Shown here in pieces: positions 52,601-61,714 of a DNA stretch of 64,000 nucleotides (position 1 is the stretch's first letter; each line of letters opens with the position of its first letter). This DNA comes from Streptomyces sp. NBC_01750 (GTDB lineage Bacteria; Actinomycetota; Actinomycetes; Streptomycetales; Streptomycetaceae), in NCBI RefSeq assembly GCF_035918095.1, contig NZ_CP109137.1, positions 4,342,001 to 4,406,000 of the forward strand, written 5' to 3'. The position numbers and the translations under genes were made by a program. Under the pieces are notes generated by a model. It searched no databases and was not told the origin of the DNA. It worked only from the letters and a program-made list of their open reading frames with translations.

Positions 52601-53534
52601 GGACGGTGAGCGGCCCGAACCCGCCGCGCGTCCGCATCCGCAGGCTCCCGCGCAGAACGGGTCGCGGCTGCCCACCGCGCAGGCCGAAGGCCGGGCATAC
52701 GCGATCGGCGCGCCCGACGAGGGCGCGGAGGGCCCCGAGCCGCTGGACGGCCCGGGTGGCGCGATCGAGGTGGCCAACCGGCCCCAGCCGCAGCCCGTCG
52801 ACGACGAACTGCCCCCGGAGCCGCTGGACAACCCGCGCCGGCTGCTGGTCTGGCCCGCGCCCGACGTCTCCACGCAGCAGGCGTTGAGCGACCGCGGCTA
52901 CCGCCCGGTGGTCGTGCATTCGCGCGAGGAGGTCGACGCGCAGATCGCGGCCTTCCCGGCGGCGCTCTTCGTCGACCCGCTGACCGGACCGATCACGCGG
53001 ACCGCGCTCCAGTCCCTGCGCCAGGCCGCGGTGGCCGCGGAGGTGCCGGTGCTCGTGACGGCGGGCCTCGGGCAGGCGACGCGGGAGGCCGCGTACGGCG
53101 CGGATCCTGCCGTACTGCTCAAGGCGCTGGCTCCGCGCGACAGCGAACAGCACCCCTCGCGCGTGCTGTTGATCGAGGAGCACGAGGAGATCGCGCTCGC
53201 GCTGACGGCCACGCTGGAGCGGCGCGGCATGCAGGTCGCCCGGGCGGGCGCGGACACGGACGCGGTCACGCTCGCATCCCAGATGCGGCCGAACCTGGTG
53301 GTGATGGACCTGATGCAGGTACGCCGTCGGCGTGCGGGGATCATCGACTGGCTGCGCGCGAACGGCCGGCTGAACCGCACCCCGCTGGTCGTCTACACCT
53401 CGGCGGGCCTCGACCAGGCGGAACTGCCACGACTCTCGTCGGGCGAGACAGTGCTCTTCCTCGCGGAACGCTCCACGAGCAGCGAGGTCCAGGCCCGCAT
53501 CGTGGATCTGCTGGCAAAAATCGGCACGAACTGA
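49629..53534 (+). CDS. PAS protein with degenerate kinase and receiver domains
   Basis: The 1301-residue protein has two PAS domains (about 28-150, LDALPDGLVLVNCNGTVVNA, and 165-285, AASEGVVGTDTDGRVVLVNP). A coiled coil (about 288-335) and a kinase-like dimerisation helix follow. In that helix the expected SHELRTPL reads GESLRGPL, so the phosphoacceptor His is absent. A degenerate ATPase-like domain, about 500 residues of Pro/Ala-rich sequence with recurring GRRRxR motifs, and two receiver-like domains complete it. The last receiver keeps Asp (about D1227, VVMDLM), but the usual Lys is missing. It looks like a signalling scaffold and not an active kinase. GAGGAG precedes ATG 49629. Confidence 0.85.
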   Translation: MGQARPQYAVSQGGSVVVSSRPSRGAARLAAILDALPDGLVLVNCNGTVVNANTIALELFETPGTALVGRGLLDLLPSFDSRLIPGSMRRPEAADERGRTKPARMVARRTDGSEFPVEVTSASLEDGQDAYASSAGYTGDELLMLVVRDLSGTVDTEAELARSQRQTEMILRAASEGVVGTDTDGRVVLVNPAAAQILGFRASDLGGQELHPLILHSRADGEPFTYEESPLADTLKSGRKHRVRGQVLWAKNGSKVAVDLTTAPVRDGDQLVGAVMTFTDRRPYEELEQQHAAELAETTERFTDEIAETTERLTAELADKSERYAAEIEGRAERYEELAARHAQLTAVLGESLRGPLEELRAELGTLAADPAGQLWPEANQILHHLAAGYARMTTLVDNVLGYQRLDTGAEELNKANVLLDAVVAAGVEGAIDLIGPGRAQFAVHAPRIEAEVDGARLATALAHLVADVAGVDSTGKARVVPGGGYVDSTVVVAAAQRGEVVRIEVRGPFAGGDPVHEPIVRGIVRAHGGVLQTHEVPGMSGSAYVLEVPLGEGAGTVTAPQEAGPEAGALALPEQPTGSAPGTSGGGGRRRARRASTDAFLESPVAMEDPVAAQPTGRRRGHAEEPQQELIPAQDSGSRSSPGPGSGSGNGSGSGGTGRRRGRPSPAEQTATPAAVAAGTLEPAAGSVVTAAEGAASTGRAALGQTVPPQGVPVDAQGSGPSGRRARRGGESGLPELSAAPAAASAAPAEARPAGRRARRALAAAPAEVENGRSAFALPPAEADRVQPVQPTAGEADASLPGRHDAVRTEPGTDHHTPPQQHPEPTGRRRARTEEAQQLPARASEGLQAPGPAGQMPAAAQPEWAENGSSGTGLAAITSGGRQTTAAADSIGQHSAADDEAAVESVKETVQDTGSVSLPLPLPAEAPAPPVPARAAQPLPAEAPVSADSTQGRAFSVRTLGQGVPFSQQIAQQQNQTLGAGRRRKLATPPDGERPEPAARPHPQAPAQNGSRLPTAQAEGRAYAIGAPDEGAEGPEPLDGPGGAIEVANRPQPQPVDDELPPEPLDNPRRLLVWPAPDVSTQQALSDRGYRPVVVHSREEVDAQIAAFPAALFVDPLTGPITRTALQSLRQAAVAAEVPVLVTAGLGQATREAAYGADPAVLLKALAPRDSEQHPSRVLLIEEHEEIALALTATLERRGMQVARAGADTDAVTLASQMRPNLVVMDLMQVRRRRAGIIDWLRANGRLNRTPLVVYTSAGLDQAELPRLSSGETVLFLAERSTSSEVQARIVDLLAKIGTN

Positions 53535-53567
53535 AAGAAATCCCGCCAGCAGGCATCAAGTGAAGCG

Positions 53568-53599
53568 AAAGGGCGGCAGTCATGACTGCCGCCCCTTTT
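53568..53599. terminator. Hairpin between convergent genes
   Basis: GCGGCAGTCA and TGACTGCCGC (53573-53592) form a perfect palindrome extended by partly paired A- and T-rich flanks. This gives a two-way terminator for the PAS protein and acyl-CoA ligase genes. Confidence 0.8.
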
Positions 53600-53614
53600 G
53601 CGCTCTTCGATCGG

Positions 53615-55261
<1,647 letters not shown>

Positions 55262-55436
55262 GGCGTCCTCCCGATGGGCGCTTGCGCTACGTGGCAGTAA
55301 GGGCTGTGCAGATTCTGCTCACATACCGCGCGGTATGTCACTACCCAGGGGTAAGGAATCGCGACACATGACCAGCTCACGTCGGCACGCGGGCAGCGCA
55401 CGACCGGCGTGGAGGCAGGGTGGGGGCGGGGTGGCG

Positions 55437-55991
55437 TCAGCGGACGGGCAGCAGCTCCGGGTCCTCGCGGAGCTTGCCGAGCGCCCGCGACACCGCGCTC
55501 TTGACCGTGCCGACCGACACTCCGAGCACCTCGGCCGTCTGGGCCTCACTGAGATCCTCGTAGTACCGCAGCACAACCATCGCGCGCTGCCGGTCCGGCA
55601 GCTTCATCACGGCACGCCACATCGCGTCGTGCAGCGCCTGCTGCTCGGCGGGATCGGGCGTGGGTACGGTCTCCGGCTCGGGCAGCTCGTCGCAGGCGAA
55701 CTCGTCGATCTTGCGCTTGCGCCACTGCGAAGTTCGGGTGTTGACCAGGGCACGGCGGACATAGCCGTCGAGCGCCCGGTGGTCCTCGATCCGCTCCCAC
55801 GCGACATACGTCTTGGCGAGCGCGGTCTGCAGCAGGTCCTCGGCGTCGCTCGGATTCGCGGTGAGCGAGCGGGCGGTACGCAGCAGTACGGGCCCCCGCG
55901 CCCGTACGTACGACGAAAACGATGAGTAGGGCGCATACGACGGCACCGGCGCGGCGGCCCTCGAAGCGCTTGTGCAGACTGGCGTGGTCAT
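55437..55991 (-). CDS. SigE-family ECF sigma factor
   Basis: The 184-residue sigma factor has region 2 (RSLTANPSDAEDLLQTALAK) and region 4 (SEAQTAEVLGVSVGTVKSAV) of the actinobacterial SigE-family ECF group. It begins MTTPVCTSASRAAAPVPSYA, with a disordered start. No anti-sigma factor gene is adjacent. Its targets are unknown. A gap of about 165 bases without a gene separates it from the thiolase-like gene. Confidence 0.9.
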   Translation of the reverse strand: MTTPVCTSASRAAAPVPSYAPYSSFSSYVRARGPVLLRTARSLTANPSDAEDLLQTALAKTYVAWERIEDHRALDGYVRRALVNTRTSQWRKRKIDEFACDELPEPETVPTPDPAEQQALHDAMWRAVMKLPDRQRAMVVLRYYEDLSEAQTAEVLGVSVGTVKSAVSRALGKLREDPELLPVR

Positions 55992-56157
55992 AGGTCCACG
56001 CTAGGAGCGGGCACTACCGTCGCGGATCGGCCGCAGGTCCCGAAGCGGTGTCCGCCTCAGGTTGTACTGCTGGTGGTGCCCTCACCTCCTGAAGGTGGAG
56101 GGGACCCTCAGGGATGGCATTCGGGCTAGGGGAGCTTCCGCCATATTCCGGTCGGCC

Positions 56158-57324
56158 TCAGCCGTCCGCGCCCAGGATCAACCCGGATGTAGGAACGCCG
56201 GTGCCCGCCGTGACCAAGGTCCTGGCCGCGCCCGGTATCTGGTTCACCGAGGTGCCGCGCAGTTGCCTGACCGCCTCCGCGATGCCGTTCATCCCGTGCA
56301 GGTACGCCTCGCCGAGCTGACCGCCGTGTGTGTTCAGCGGCAGGACGTCCGCGGCCACGAACTCCGCTGCCTCGCCCGGCTTGCAGAACCCGAACTCCTC
56401 CAACTGCATCAGGACGAATGGGGTGAAGTGGTCGTAGATGATGCCCACGTCCATGTCGCCGGGGGCCAGCCCGGAGGTCTGCCAGAGCTGACGGGCGACC
56501 ACGCCCGTCTCCGGCAGGCCGGTGAGGTCGTCGCGGTAGAAACTGGTCATCTGCTCCTGCGCCCGGGCGGCGCCCTGCGCGGCGGCGACGACCACCGCGG
56601 GCGGCTGCGGCAGATCCCGCGCACGCTCGGCGCTGGTGACGACGATCGCCTGGCCGCCGTCGGTCTCCTGGCAGCAGTCAAGGAGACGCAGCGGCTCGAC
56701 GATCCAGCGCGAGTCGGCATGGTCGGCGAGGGTGATCGGCTTCTCGTAGAAGTACGCGGCGGGGTTGTTCGCGGCATGGCGGCGGTCGGTGACGGCGACA
56801 TGGCCGAACGCCTCGGGCGTGAGCCCGTACGTATGGAGATATCGCTGGGCGGCCATGGCGACCCAGGAGGCGGGTGTGAGGAGCCCGAAGGGCAGGTTCC
56901 AGCCGAGCGCCGCGCCCTCGGCGGACGGCTCCCGGCGCTGCACGCCGGAGCCGAAGCGCCGACCGGAACGCTCATTGAACGCCCGGTAGCAGACCACGAC
57001 TTCGGCGACGCCGGCGGCGACGGCGAGTGCGGCCTGCTGCACGGTGGCGCAGGCCGCACCGCCGCCGTAGTGGATGCGGGAGAAGAAGGACAGCTCGCCG
57101 ATGCCGGCCGCCTGCGCGACGGTGATCTCGGGGCTGGTGTCCATGGTGAAAGTGACCAGGCCGTCGACATCGGCGGGGGAGAGGCCCGCGTCGTCGAGGG
57201 CGGCGTGCACCGATTCGACGACCAGCTTGAGCTCGCTGCGGCCCGAGTCCTTCGAGAACTCGGTCGCCCCGATTCCGGCGATGGCCGCCCGGCCGCCGAG
57301 CGCGTCCCGGCTGCTGATGCTCAT
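56158..57324 (-). CDS. Ltp2-like thiolase-fold aldolase (lipid-transfer protein type)
   Basis: The 388-residue protein belongs to the SCP-x/Ltp2 thiolase-fold group: AAIAGIGATEFSKDSGRSEL, then HYGGGAACATVQQAALAVAA, then LPLNTHGGQLGEAYLHGMNG. In Mycobacterium tuberculosis Ltp2, with the DUF35 domain of ChsH2, cleaves the side chain of C22 steroid CoA esters by retro-aldol reaction. Here it is the last gene of the operon, overlapping the MaoC gene by 4 bases. The substrate may be a steroid or another branched acyl-CoA. Confidence 0.88.
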   Translation of the reverse strand: MSISSRDALGGRAAIAGIGATEFSKDSGRSELKLVVESVHAALDDAGLSPADVDGLVTFTMDTSPEITVAQAAGIGELSFFSRIHYGGGAACATVQQAALAVAAGVAEVVVCYRAFNERSGRRFGSGVQRREPSAEGAALGWNLPFGLLTPASWVAMAAQRYLHTYGLTPEAFGHVAVTDRRHAANNPAAYFYEKPITLADHADSRWIVEPLRLLDCCQETDGGQAIVVTSAERARDLPQPPAVVVAAAQGAARAQEQMTSFYRDDLTGLPETGVVARQLWQTSGLAPGDMDVGIIYDHFTPFVLMQLEEFGFCKPGEAAEFVAADVLPLNTHGGQLGEAYLHGMNGIAEAVRQLRGTSVNQIPGAARTLVTAGTGVPTSGLILGADG

Positions 57325-57725
57325 GCGTCACCCTCCGGAAGGGTCGCAGGCACAGTCACTGTCACGGTGCCGGTGACGTGGTTGCCGATGCCGTTGGCCC
57401 CTATGACCCGCACAAGCGCCGTACCGCCGTCGACGGAGGTGACGGATCCGCTCAACACCATCGTGTCTCCGGGGTAGTTGGGTGCCCCCAGCCGGATGGC
57501 GACCTTGCGGAGCACCGCATGCTCGCCGAAGCAGTCGGTGATGTACCGGCCGACGAGTCCGTTGGTGGTCAGGATGTTCATGAAGATGTCCGGGGAGCCC
57601 TTCTCCTTCGCGAGCTCCGCATCGTGGTGCACATCCTGGTAGTCGCGGGAGGCGACAGCTCCTGCGACGATCAGAGTGCGGGTGATGGGGATGGTGAGCG
57701 GCGGAAGTTCGTCACCGGCTTTCAC
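57321..57725 (-). CDS. MaoC-family enoyl-CoA hydratase subunit, ChsH1-like
   Basis: This 134-residue hotdog protein begins at GTG 57725 (KAGDELPPLTIPITRTLIVA), with AAAGGAG upstream. It carries the YQDVHHDAELAKEKGSPDIF segment of MaoC hydratases. By length and neighbours it matches ChsH1, the small partner of the ChsH2 hydratase. It overlaps genes on both sides by 4 bases. Confidence 0.85.
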   Translation of the reverse strand: MKAGDELPPLTIPITRTLIVAGAVASRDYQDVHHDAELAKEKGSPDIFMNILTTNGLVGRYITDCFGEHAVLRKVAIRLGAPNYPGDTMVLSGSVTSVDGGTALVRVIGANGIGNHVTGTVTVTVPATLPEGDA

Positions 57726-58747
57726 TGCGATGACTCCTTTGCGATCAACTCGCCCAGTTCGGCGAGGAGTTGTGAACCGCATCCGAGGTAGGCGTCCAGC
57801 TGGCGCCCCCACAGGAAGTGCCGGTGGACGGGGTGGTCCAGGTCGGCACCCGTCCCACCGTGCAGATGCTGCCCGGCGTGGACGACCCGCTTGCCGGCCT
57901 CGGATGCCCACCATGCGGCGGTCAGCGCCTCGGCGGCCGCGTCCAGACCTTCGTCCTGCCGCCAGGCGGCTTCGTAGGCCGTGACCCGTATCGCTTCGGT
58001 GTCCATGTACGCGTCGGCAGCGCGCAGCAGCACCCCTTGGTTGGTGGAGAGGGCGCGTCCGAACTGCTCACGGGTCGAGGTGTATGCGACGGCCCGGGCG
58101 AGGGAGCCCGCGCACACTCCGGCCTGCAGCCCCGCGAAGGCAGTACGTCCCAGGGCCAGTACGGACTCGTACGCATCCGGCCCGCCCAGCCGCTCGGCCG
58201 CCGTCCCGGACAGGACGAGCCGCCCGGCAGCCCAGGGTGCGGTGGTCTCCACCTCCGTGACCTCCGCTTCGGCGGTCGGTACGATCCACAGCCCCCGGTC
58301 TGCGTCGGGGACCAGGACATGGGAGGCGTCCCGCAGCCACGGCACGAACGGCAGCGATCCGCTCAACCGCCCCGGTGCCACGGCCCGTACATCACCGCCG
58401 GCCGGGAACGCCCCGGTCGCCACCGCCGTACCGTCGCGGAGAGCGGGCAGCAGCCGGGCCCGCTGCTCGTCCGTGCCGTGCGCGGACACCGCCAGCACTC
58501 CGTACACGCAGGTCGCCGCGAAGGGCACCTGTGCGGTGGTCCGCCCCTGCTCCTCCAGCACCAGCACCAGCCCGAGCAGGCCTATGTCCTCGACGGCCCC
58601 TGGCAGCCCCGCCGCACACAGCGCCTTCCACAACTCCGTGTCCGTCCCTGTCCCGGCGGCCAGCCGCTCATGTGTGGAGAGATCGCCGAATATCTGCGCC
58701 GCCAGCTCCTGCGCGGCGGACTGCTCCTCCGTGGGCGTGAAGTCCAT
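57722..58747 (-). CDS. Acyl-CoA dehydrogenase, FadE28/ChsE1-like subunit
   Basis: The 341-residue protein is a short ACAD subunit, with MDFTPTEEQSAAQELAAQIF at the start and HGGTGADLDHPVHRHFLWGR at the end. Such short forms (FadE28, about 340 residues) pair with a second ACAD to form a heterotetramer that oxidises steroid side-chain CoA esters. The expected partner is encoded at 59667-60857. Its start shares one base with the upstream stop (TGATG). Confidence 0.87.
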   Translation of the reverse strand: MDFTPTEEQSAAQELAAQIFGDLSTHERLAAGTGTDTELWKALCAAGLPGAVEDIGLLGLVLVLEEQGRTTAQVPFAATCVYGVLAVSAHGTDEQRARLLPALRDGTAVATGAFPAGGDVRAVAPGRLSGSLPFVPWLRDASHVLVPDADRGLWIVPTAEAEVTEVETTAPWAAGRLVLSGTAAERLGGPDAYESVLALGRTAFAGLQAGVCAGSLARAVAYTSTREQFGRALSTNQGVLLRAADAYMDTEAIRVTAYEAAWRQDEGLDAAAEALTAAWWASEAGKRVVHAGQHLHGGTGADLDHPVHRHFLWGRQLDAYLGCGSQLLAELGELIAKESSQ

Positions 58748-59670
58748 CAGCCCGCACTCCCGTCCTGGACCCGGAAGACCGGCAGCTCCAACCGGTGGTC
58801 CACCCGCAGGAATTCGAGCTGCACAGGCATCCCGATCCGGACCTCGTCATGCGGTGCGCCAACCACATTGCTGACCATGCGGACGCCTTCCACGAGCTCG
58901 ATCAGCCCCACGGCGTACGGCGGATCGAAGGCCGGGAACGGCGGATGGTGGATCACCACGTACGAGTAGACGGTCCCCGCGCCGCTCGCATCGACCGTGT
59001 CCCACGCGGGCGACCCACAGGCACCGCATCCGGGCAGCCACGGGAACCGCAGCGTGCCGCACCCCTCGCAGCGCTGGATCAGCAGCCGGTGCTCCGCCAC
59101 CCCTTCCCAGAATCCGGCGTTGTCCCGGTTGATCACCGGCCGCGGCCGCTCGTCCACCGCCTTCGGTTTCCGCCGCGCCGGCGCGTACTTGAGGATCCGG
59201 AAACGGTGCGTACCCGCCGGCTCCCCGTCCGCCCGGACGTCCATCCGCGTAGTGACGAAGTGACCCGCTCCCAGCTTCGTCGTCTTGAGCTCCGAAACCG
59301 ACTCGATCACCGCATCGAACGTGATCCGGTCCCCCGGTCGCAGCGTTCGCAGATACTCCTGCTCACAGTCGGTCGCGACCACCGAGGTGTATCCCGCCCC
59401 GTCCAGCAGAGCGAACAGCTCGTCCTGCGCCGCGGACCGGTCCGTGTGCCCCGACAGACCTCCCATCGTCCACACCTGCAGCATCGTCGGCGGCGCTGTG
59501 GCGTCCGGCCCGGTGTACGCGGGGTTGGCGTCCCCCATCGCCTCGCACCAGTGCCTGATCATCGGCTCGTTGACCAGGTCCTTGCCCACGCCCGAGATAG
59601 CGGCCGCCCGCCCCTCGTACGCCTTCAGCCGTGCGTACAACCTGTCGGTCACCTCGTCCCCCGTGGTCAC
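58747..59670 (-). CDS. MaoC-DUF35 fusion, ChsH2-like
   Basis: The 307-residue protein has an N-terminal MaoC-type hotdog domain (about 1-165) and a C-terminal DUF35 domain. DUF35 consists of a zinc ribbon (CEGCGTLRFPWLPGCGACGS) and an OB fold. This is the ChsH2 layout. The MaoC part pairs with ChsH1 and the DUF35 part binds Ltp2. It starts at GTG 59670, overlapping the upstream gene by 4 bases. Confidence 0.9.
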   Translation of the reverse strand: MTTGDEVTDRLYARLKAYEGRAAAISGVGKDLVNEPMIRHWCEAMGDANPAYTGPDATAPPTMLQVWTMGGLSGHTDRSAAQDELFALLDGAGYTSVVATDCEQEYLRTLRPGDRITFDAVIESVSELKTTKLGAGHFVTTRMDVRADGEPAGTHRFRILKYAPARRKPKAVDERPRPVINRDNAGFWEGVAEHRLLIQRCEGCGTLRFPWLPGCGACGSPAWDTVDASGAGTVYSYVVIHHPPFPAFDPPYAVGLIELVEGVRMVSNVVGAPHDEVRIGMPVQLEFLRVDHRLELPVFRVQDGSAG

Positions 59671-60857
59671 CTCTTCCCCCTCTTCATGCCGAGCCGCATC
59701 GTCGCGACGATCTCCCGCTGCACCTCGCTCACCCCGCCCCCGAAGGTGTTGATCTGCGCCGCTCTGTTCATCCGTTCCAGCTCCCCGTCCCCCAGCGAGC
59801 CGATGTCGAGCGAGCCCGGTGAACCGGCCCGGATCAGTCCCGCCTCCCCCGTGATTTCCTGGCACATTCGATACACCTCCACGGCGGATTCGGTTCCCGC
59901 GAATTTCACGCCGCTCGCCTCGCCGGGTGCCGGCCGACCCGCCCCCACATCCCCCACCAAACGCCAGTTGAGCAGGCGCGTTGCCGACAGCCTGGCGTGC
60001 ACCTCGGCCGCCCGGAATTGCACCCATGACTCGTCAATCCGGCGCTCACCCGTCACTGGATCAGGTGTACGCGCGCGCTGCAGTGCCGCCTCGTAGAAGT
60101 CCTCGGCCTGCATCCCGATCGCCGCCAGCGCCACCCGCTCATGGTTGAGCTGGTTGGTGATCAGTCCCCAGCCGCCGTTCTCCTCGCCGACCAGATTCGC
60201 GGCGGGCACGCGAATCCCGTCGTAGTACGTCGAGGTCGTGGTGAGGCCGCCCACCGTCTCGATCGGTGTCCAGGCGAAACCCGGTGCGTCGGTCGGTACC
60301 AGGATGATCGAGATGCCCTTGTGTTTGGGAGCCTGAGGGTCCGTACGGCATGCGAGCCAGATCCAGTCCGCGTTCTGGCCGTTGCTCGTGAAGATCTTCT
60401 GTCCGTCGACAACCCAGGAATCGGCGTCAGGGGTGCACTCCCGCACGGCGCGTGTACGCAGCGAGGCGAGGTCGGTCCCGGCATCCGGCTCGCTGTAGCC
60501 GATCGCGAAGACGAGGTCGCCGCTGAGGATGCGCGGCAGGAAGAACGACTTCTGCTCGGCGGTGCCGTACTTCATCAGGGTCGGCCCGACGGTGTTCAGA
60601 GTCACCATGGAGACGGGCGCGCCGGCCCGGTACGCCTCGTCGAAGAAGACGAACTGCTCGTCGGGGCCGCGCCCCTGCCCCCCGTACTCGACGGGCCAGC
60701 CGAGCCCGAGCATGGCGTCCGCCCCGATCCGCCGCAGCAGTCGGCGCTGCTCCGCTCCGTCGTGGGCGGGCGGCGGTCCGTCCGGCATCACTTCGCGGAA
60801 GTAGGAACGAAGTTCGGCGCGCAGCTGCTGCTGCCGCTCTGTCGGGGCGAGGTGCAC
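59667..60857 (-). CDS. Acyl-CoA dehydrogenase, FadE29/ChsE2-like subunit
   Basis: The 396-residue ACAD is first in the operon, starting at GTG 60857. It has the FAD/substrate segments FAIGYSEPDAGTDLASLRTR, WVVDGQKIFTSNGQNADWIW and the closing INTFGGGVSEVQREIVATMR. Length matches FadE29 (about 387). With the short ACAD it would introduce the double bond that the hydratase pair then hydrates. An inverted repeat at 60891-60907 lies 34 bases upstream. Confidence 0.9.
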   Translation of the reverse strand: MHLAPTERQQQLRAELRSYFREVMPDGPPPAHDGAEQRRLLRRIGADAMLGLGWPVEYGGQGRGPDEQFVFFDEAYRAGAPVSMVTLNTVGPTLMKYGTAEQKSFFLPRILSGDLVFAIGYSEPDAGTDLASLRTRAVRECTPDADSWVVDGQKIFTSNGQNADWIWLACRTDPQAPKHKGISIILVPTDAPGFAWTPIETVGGLTTTSTYYDGIRVPAANLVGEENGGWGLITNQLNHERVALAAIGMQAEDFYEAALQRARTPDPVTGERRIDESWVQFRAAEVHARLSATRLLNWRLVGDVGAGRPAPGEASGVKFAGTESAVEVYRMCQEITGEAGLIRAGSPGSLDIGSLGDGELERMNRAAQINTFGGGVSEVQREIVATMRLGMKRGKR

Positions 60858-60890
60858 GGCGGCCGCCTCCCGGGCGTACGGATCAGGTTT

Positions 60891-60907
60891 TCTGACTGTC
60901 CGTCAGA
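60891..60907. promoter_or_regulatory. Inverted repeat in the igr-like operon promoter
   Basis: TCTGAC (60891-60896) and GTCAGA (60902-60907) are perfect arms around TGTCC. It differs from the KstR consensus of mycobacteria, so a different TetR-type regulator is likely. No regulator gene is adjacent. Confidence 0.55.
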
Positions 60908-61041
60908 TCCGTGTCCGCTGTCAAGGTCACCGCCGCCAGGACCACCACCCCCACCCGCACAACCGCCTGCGCGACGGCACCGAAGTACCGTCGCGCAGGC
61001 AGTCGTTCACCCCTTGCTGCAACCCCCCATCGGGCCGGCCG

Positions 61042-61347
61042 TCACCAGAGATTCGTGAAGTGCACTACGGCGTTCGACTGATCGATGAATGTGAAGCCTG
61101 AGCCGTTCACACTCGCGGTGTTGTTCTGGTTGGACGCGCCTGCGCCACTCGCCACCTGTTGGGTGGTGGTCGAGTTGCCATTGTTGTTTCCGCCGACACC
61201 GCTGCCGACGATCGAGGCCACCGTCGCATTCGATCCGTCGTCCGCGAAGGCGCCGTTGTCGGCCTGGGCGATGCCCGAGAAGAGGGCGGCCGTGAGGGGC
61301 AGCGCGGCGACAGCGGCGAGGACGCGGGCGGTACGGATGCTTGCCAT
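61042..61347 (-). CDS. Small secreted Asn/Gly-rich protein
   Basis: The 101-residue precursor has a signal peptide ending near GIAQA (about residue 29). The mature part of about 70 residues is rich in Asn, Gly, Ser, Thr and Gln (GGNNNGNSTTTQQVASGAGA), ending FIDQSNAVVHFTNLW. GGAGGAAAA precedes the ATG. There is no Cys. The composition recalls aggregating surface proteins, but it lacks the chaplin or rodlin signatures. The role is unknown. Confidence 0.75.
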   Translation of the reverse strand: MASIRTARVLAAVAALPLTAALFSGIAQADNGAFADDGSNATVASIVGSGVGGNNNGNSTTTQQVASGAGASNQNNTASVNGSGFTFIDQSNAVVHFTNLW

Positions 61348-61714
61348 GTCTTTTCCTCCAGGAACCGGAACTGCAGAAGTACGGCTTTTTCCAAGGCAGT
61401 TGGCCTACCGCCCCGGATCATGGTCACGACGTCGCGAGATCAGAATTGCCCACCGAATCTCAGGCGAACCACCCCGCAGGCCCCAATTCCCCCTCAAGCG
61501 TGATGACATGTCGATAAACCCCCTTCGCGCCCGCAGAACCCCTACTCAGGGCAGAACGCGACCCGGAGTGGAGCCGGAGTGAACCAGGAACGGAGCCGGG
61601 AGGGACCGCTACGGACCGCCAGACCCGGGCGCCGCAACAGATGAACCGTTCCGGCACGTTTTCGGGCAACCTTCCCCTCTTCCCTTATTCGAACACTCGT
61701 ACGAACATGGATGT
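61348..61714. other. Divergent intergenic stretch
   Basis: These 367 bases lie between the secreted protein gene and the prim-pol gene. They hold no supported gene. An SOS-box-like site occurs at 61689-61704, and imperfect GGAGCCGGAG-like repeats occur near 61560-61600. Confidence 0.5.
61689..61704. promoter_or_regulatory. Near-consensus SOS box before the prim-pol gene
   Basis: TCGAACACTCGTACGA matches TCGAAC-N4-GTTCGA, the actinobacterial LexA site, at 11 of 12 defined positions. It ends 10 bases before the start codon. Confidence 0.55.
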
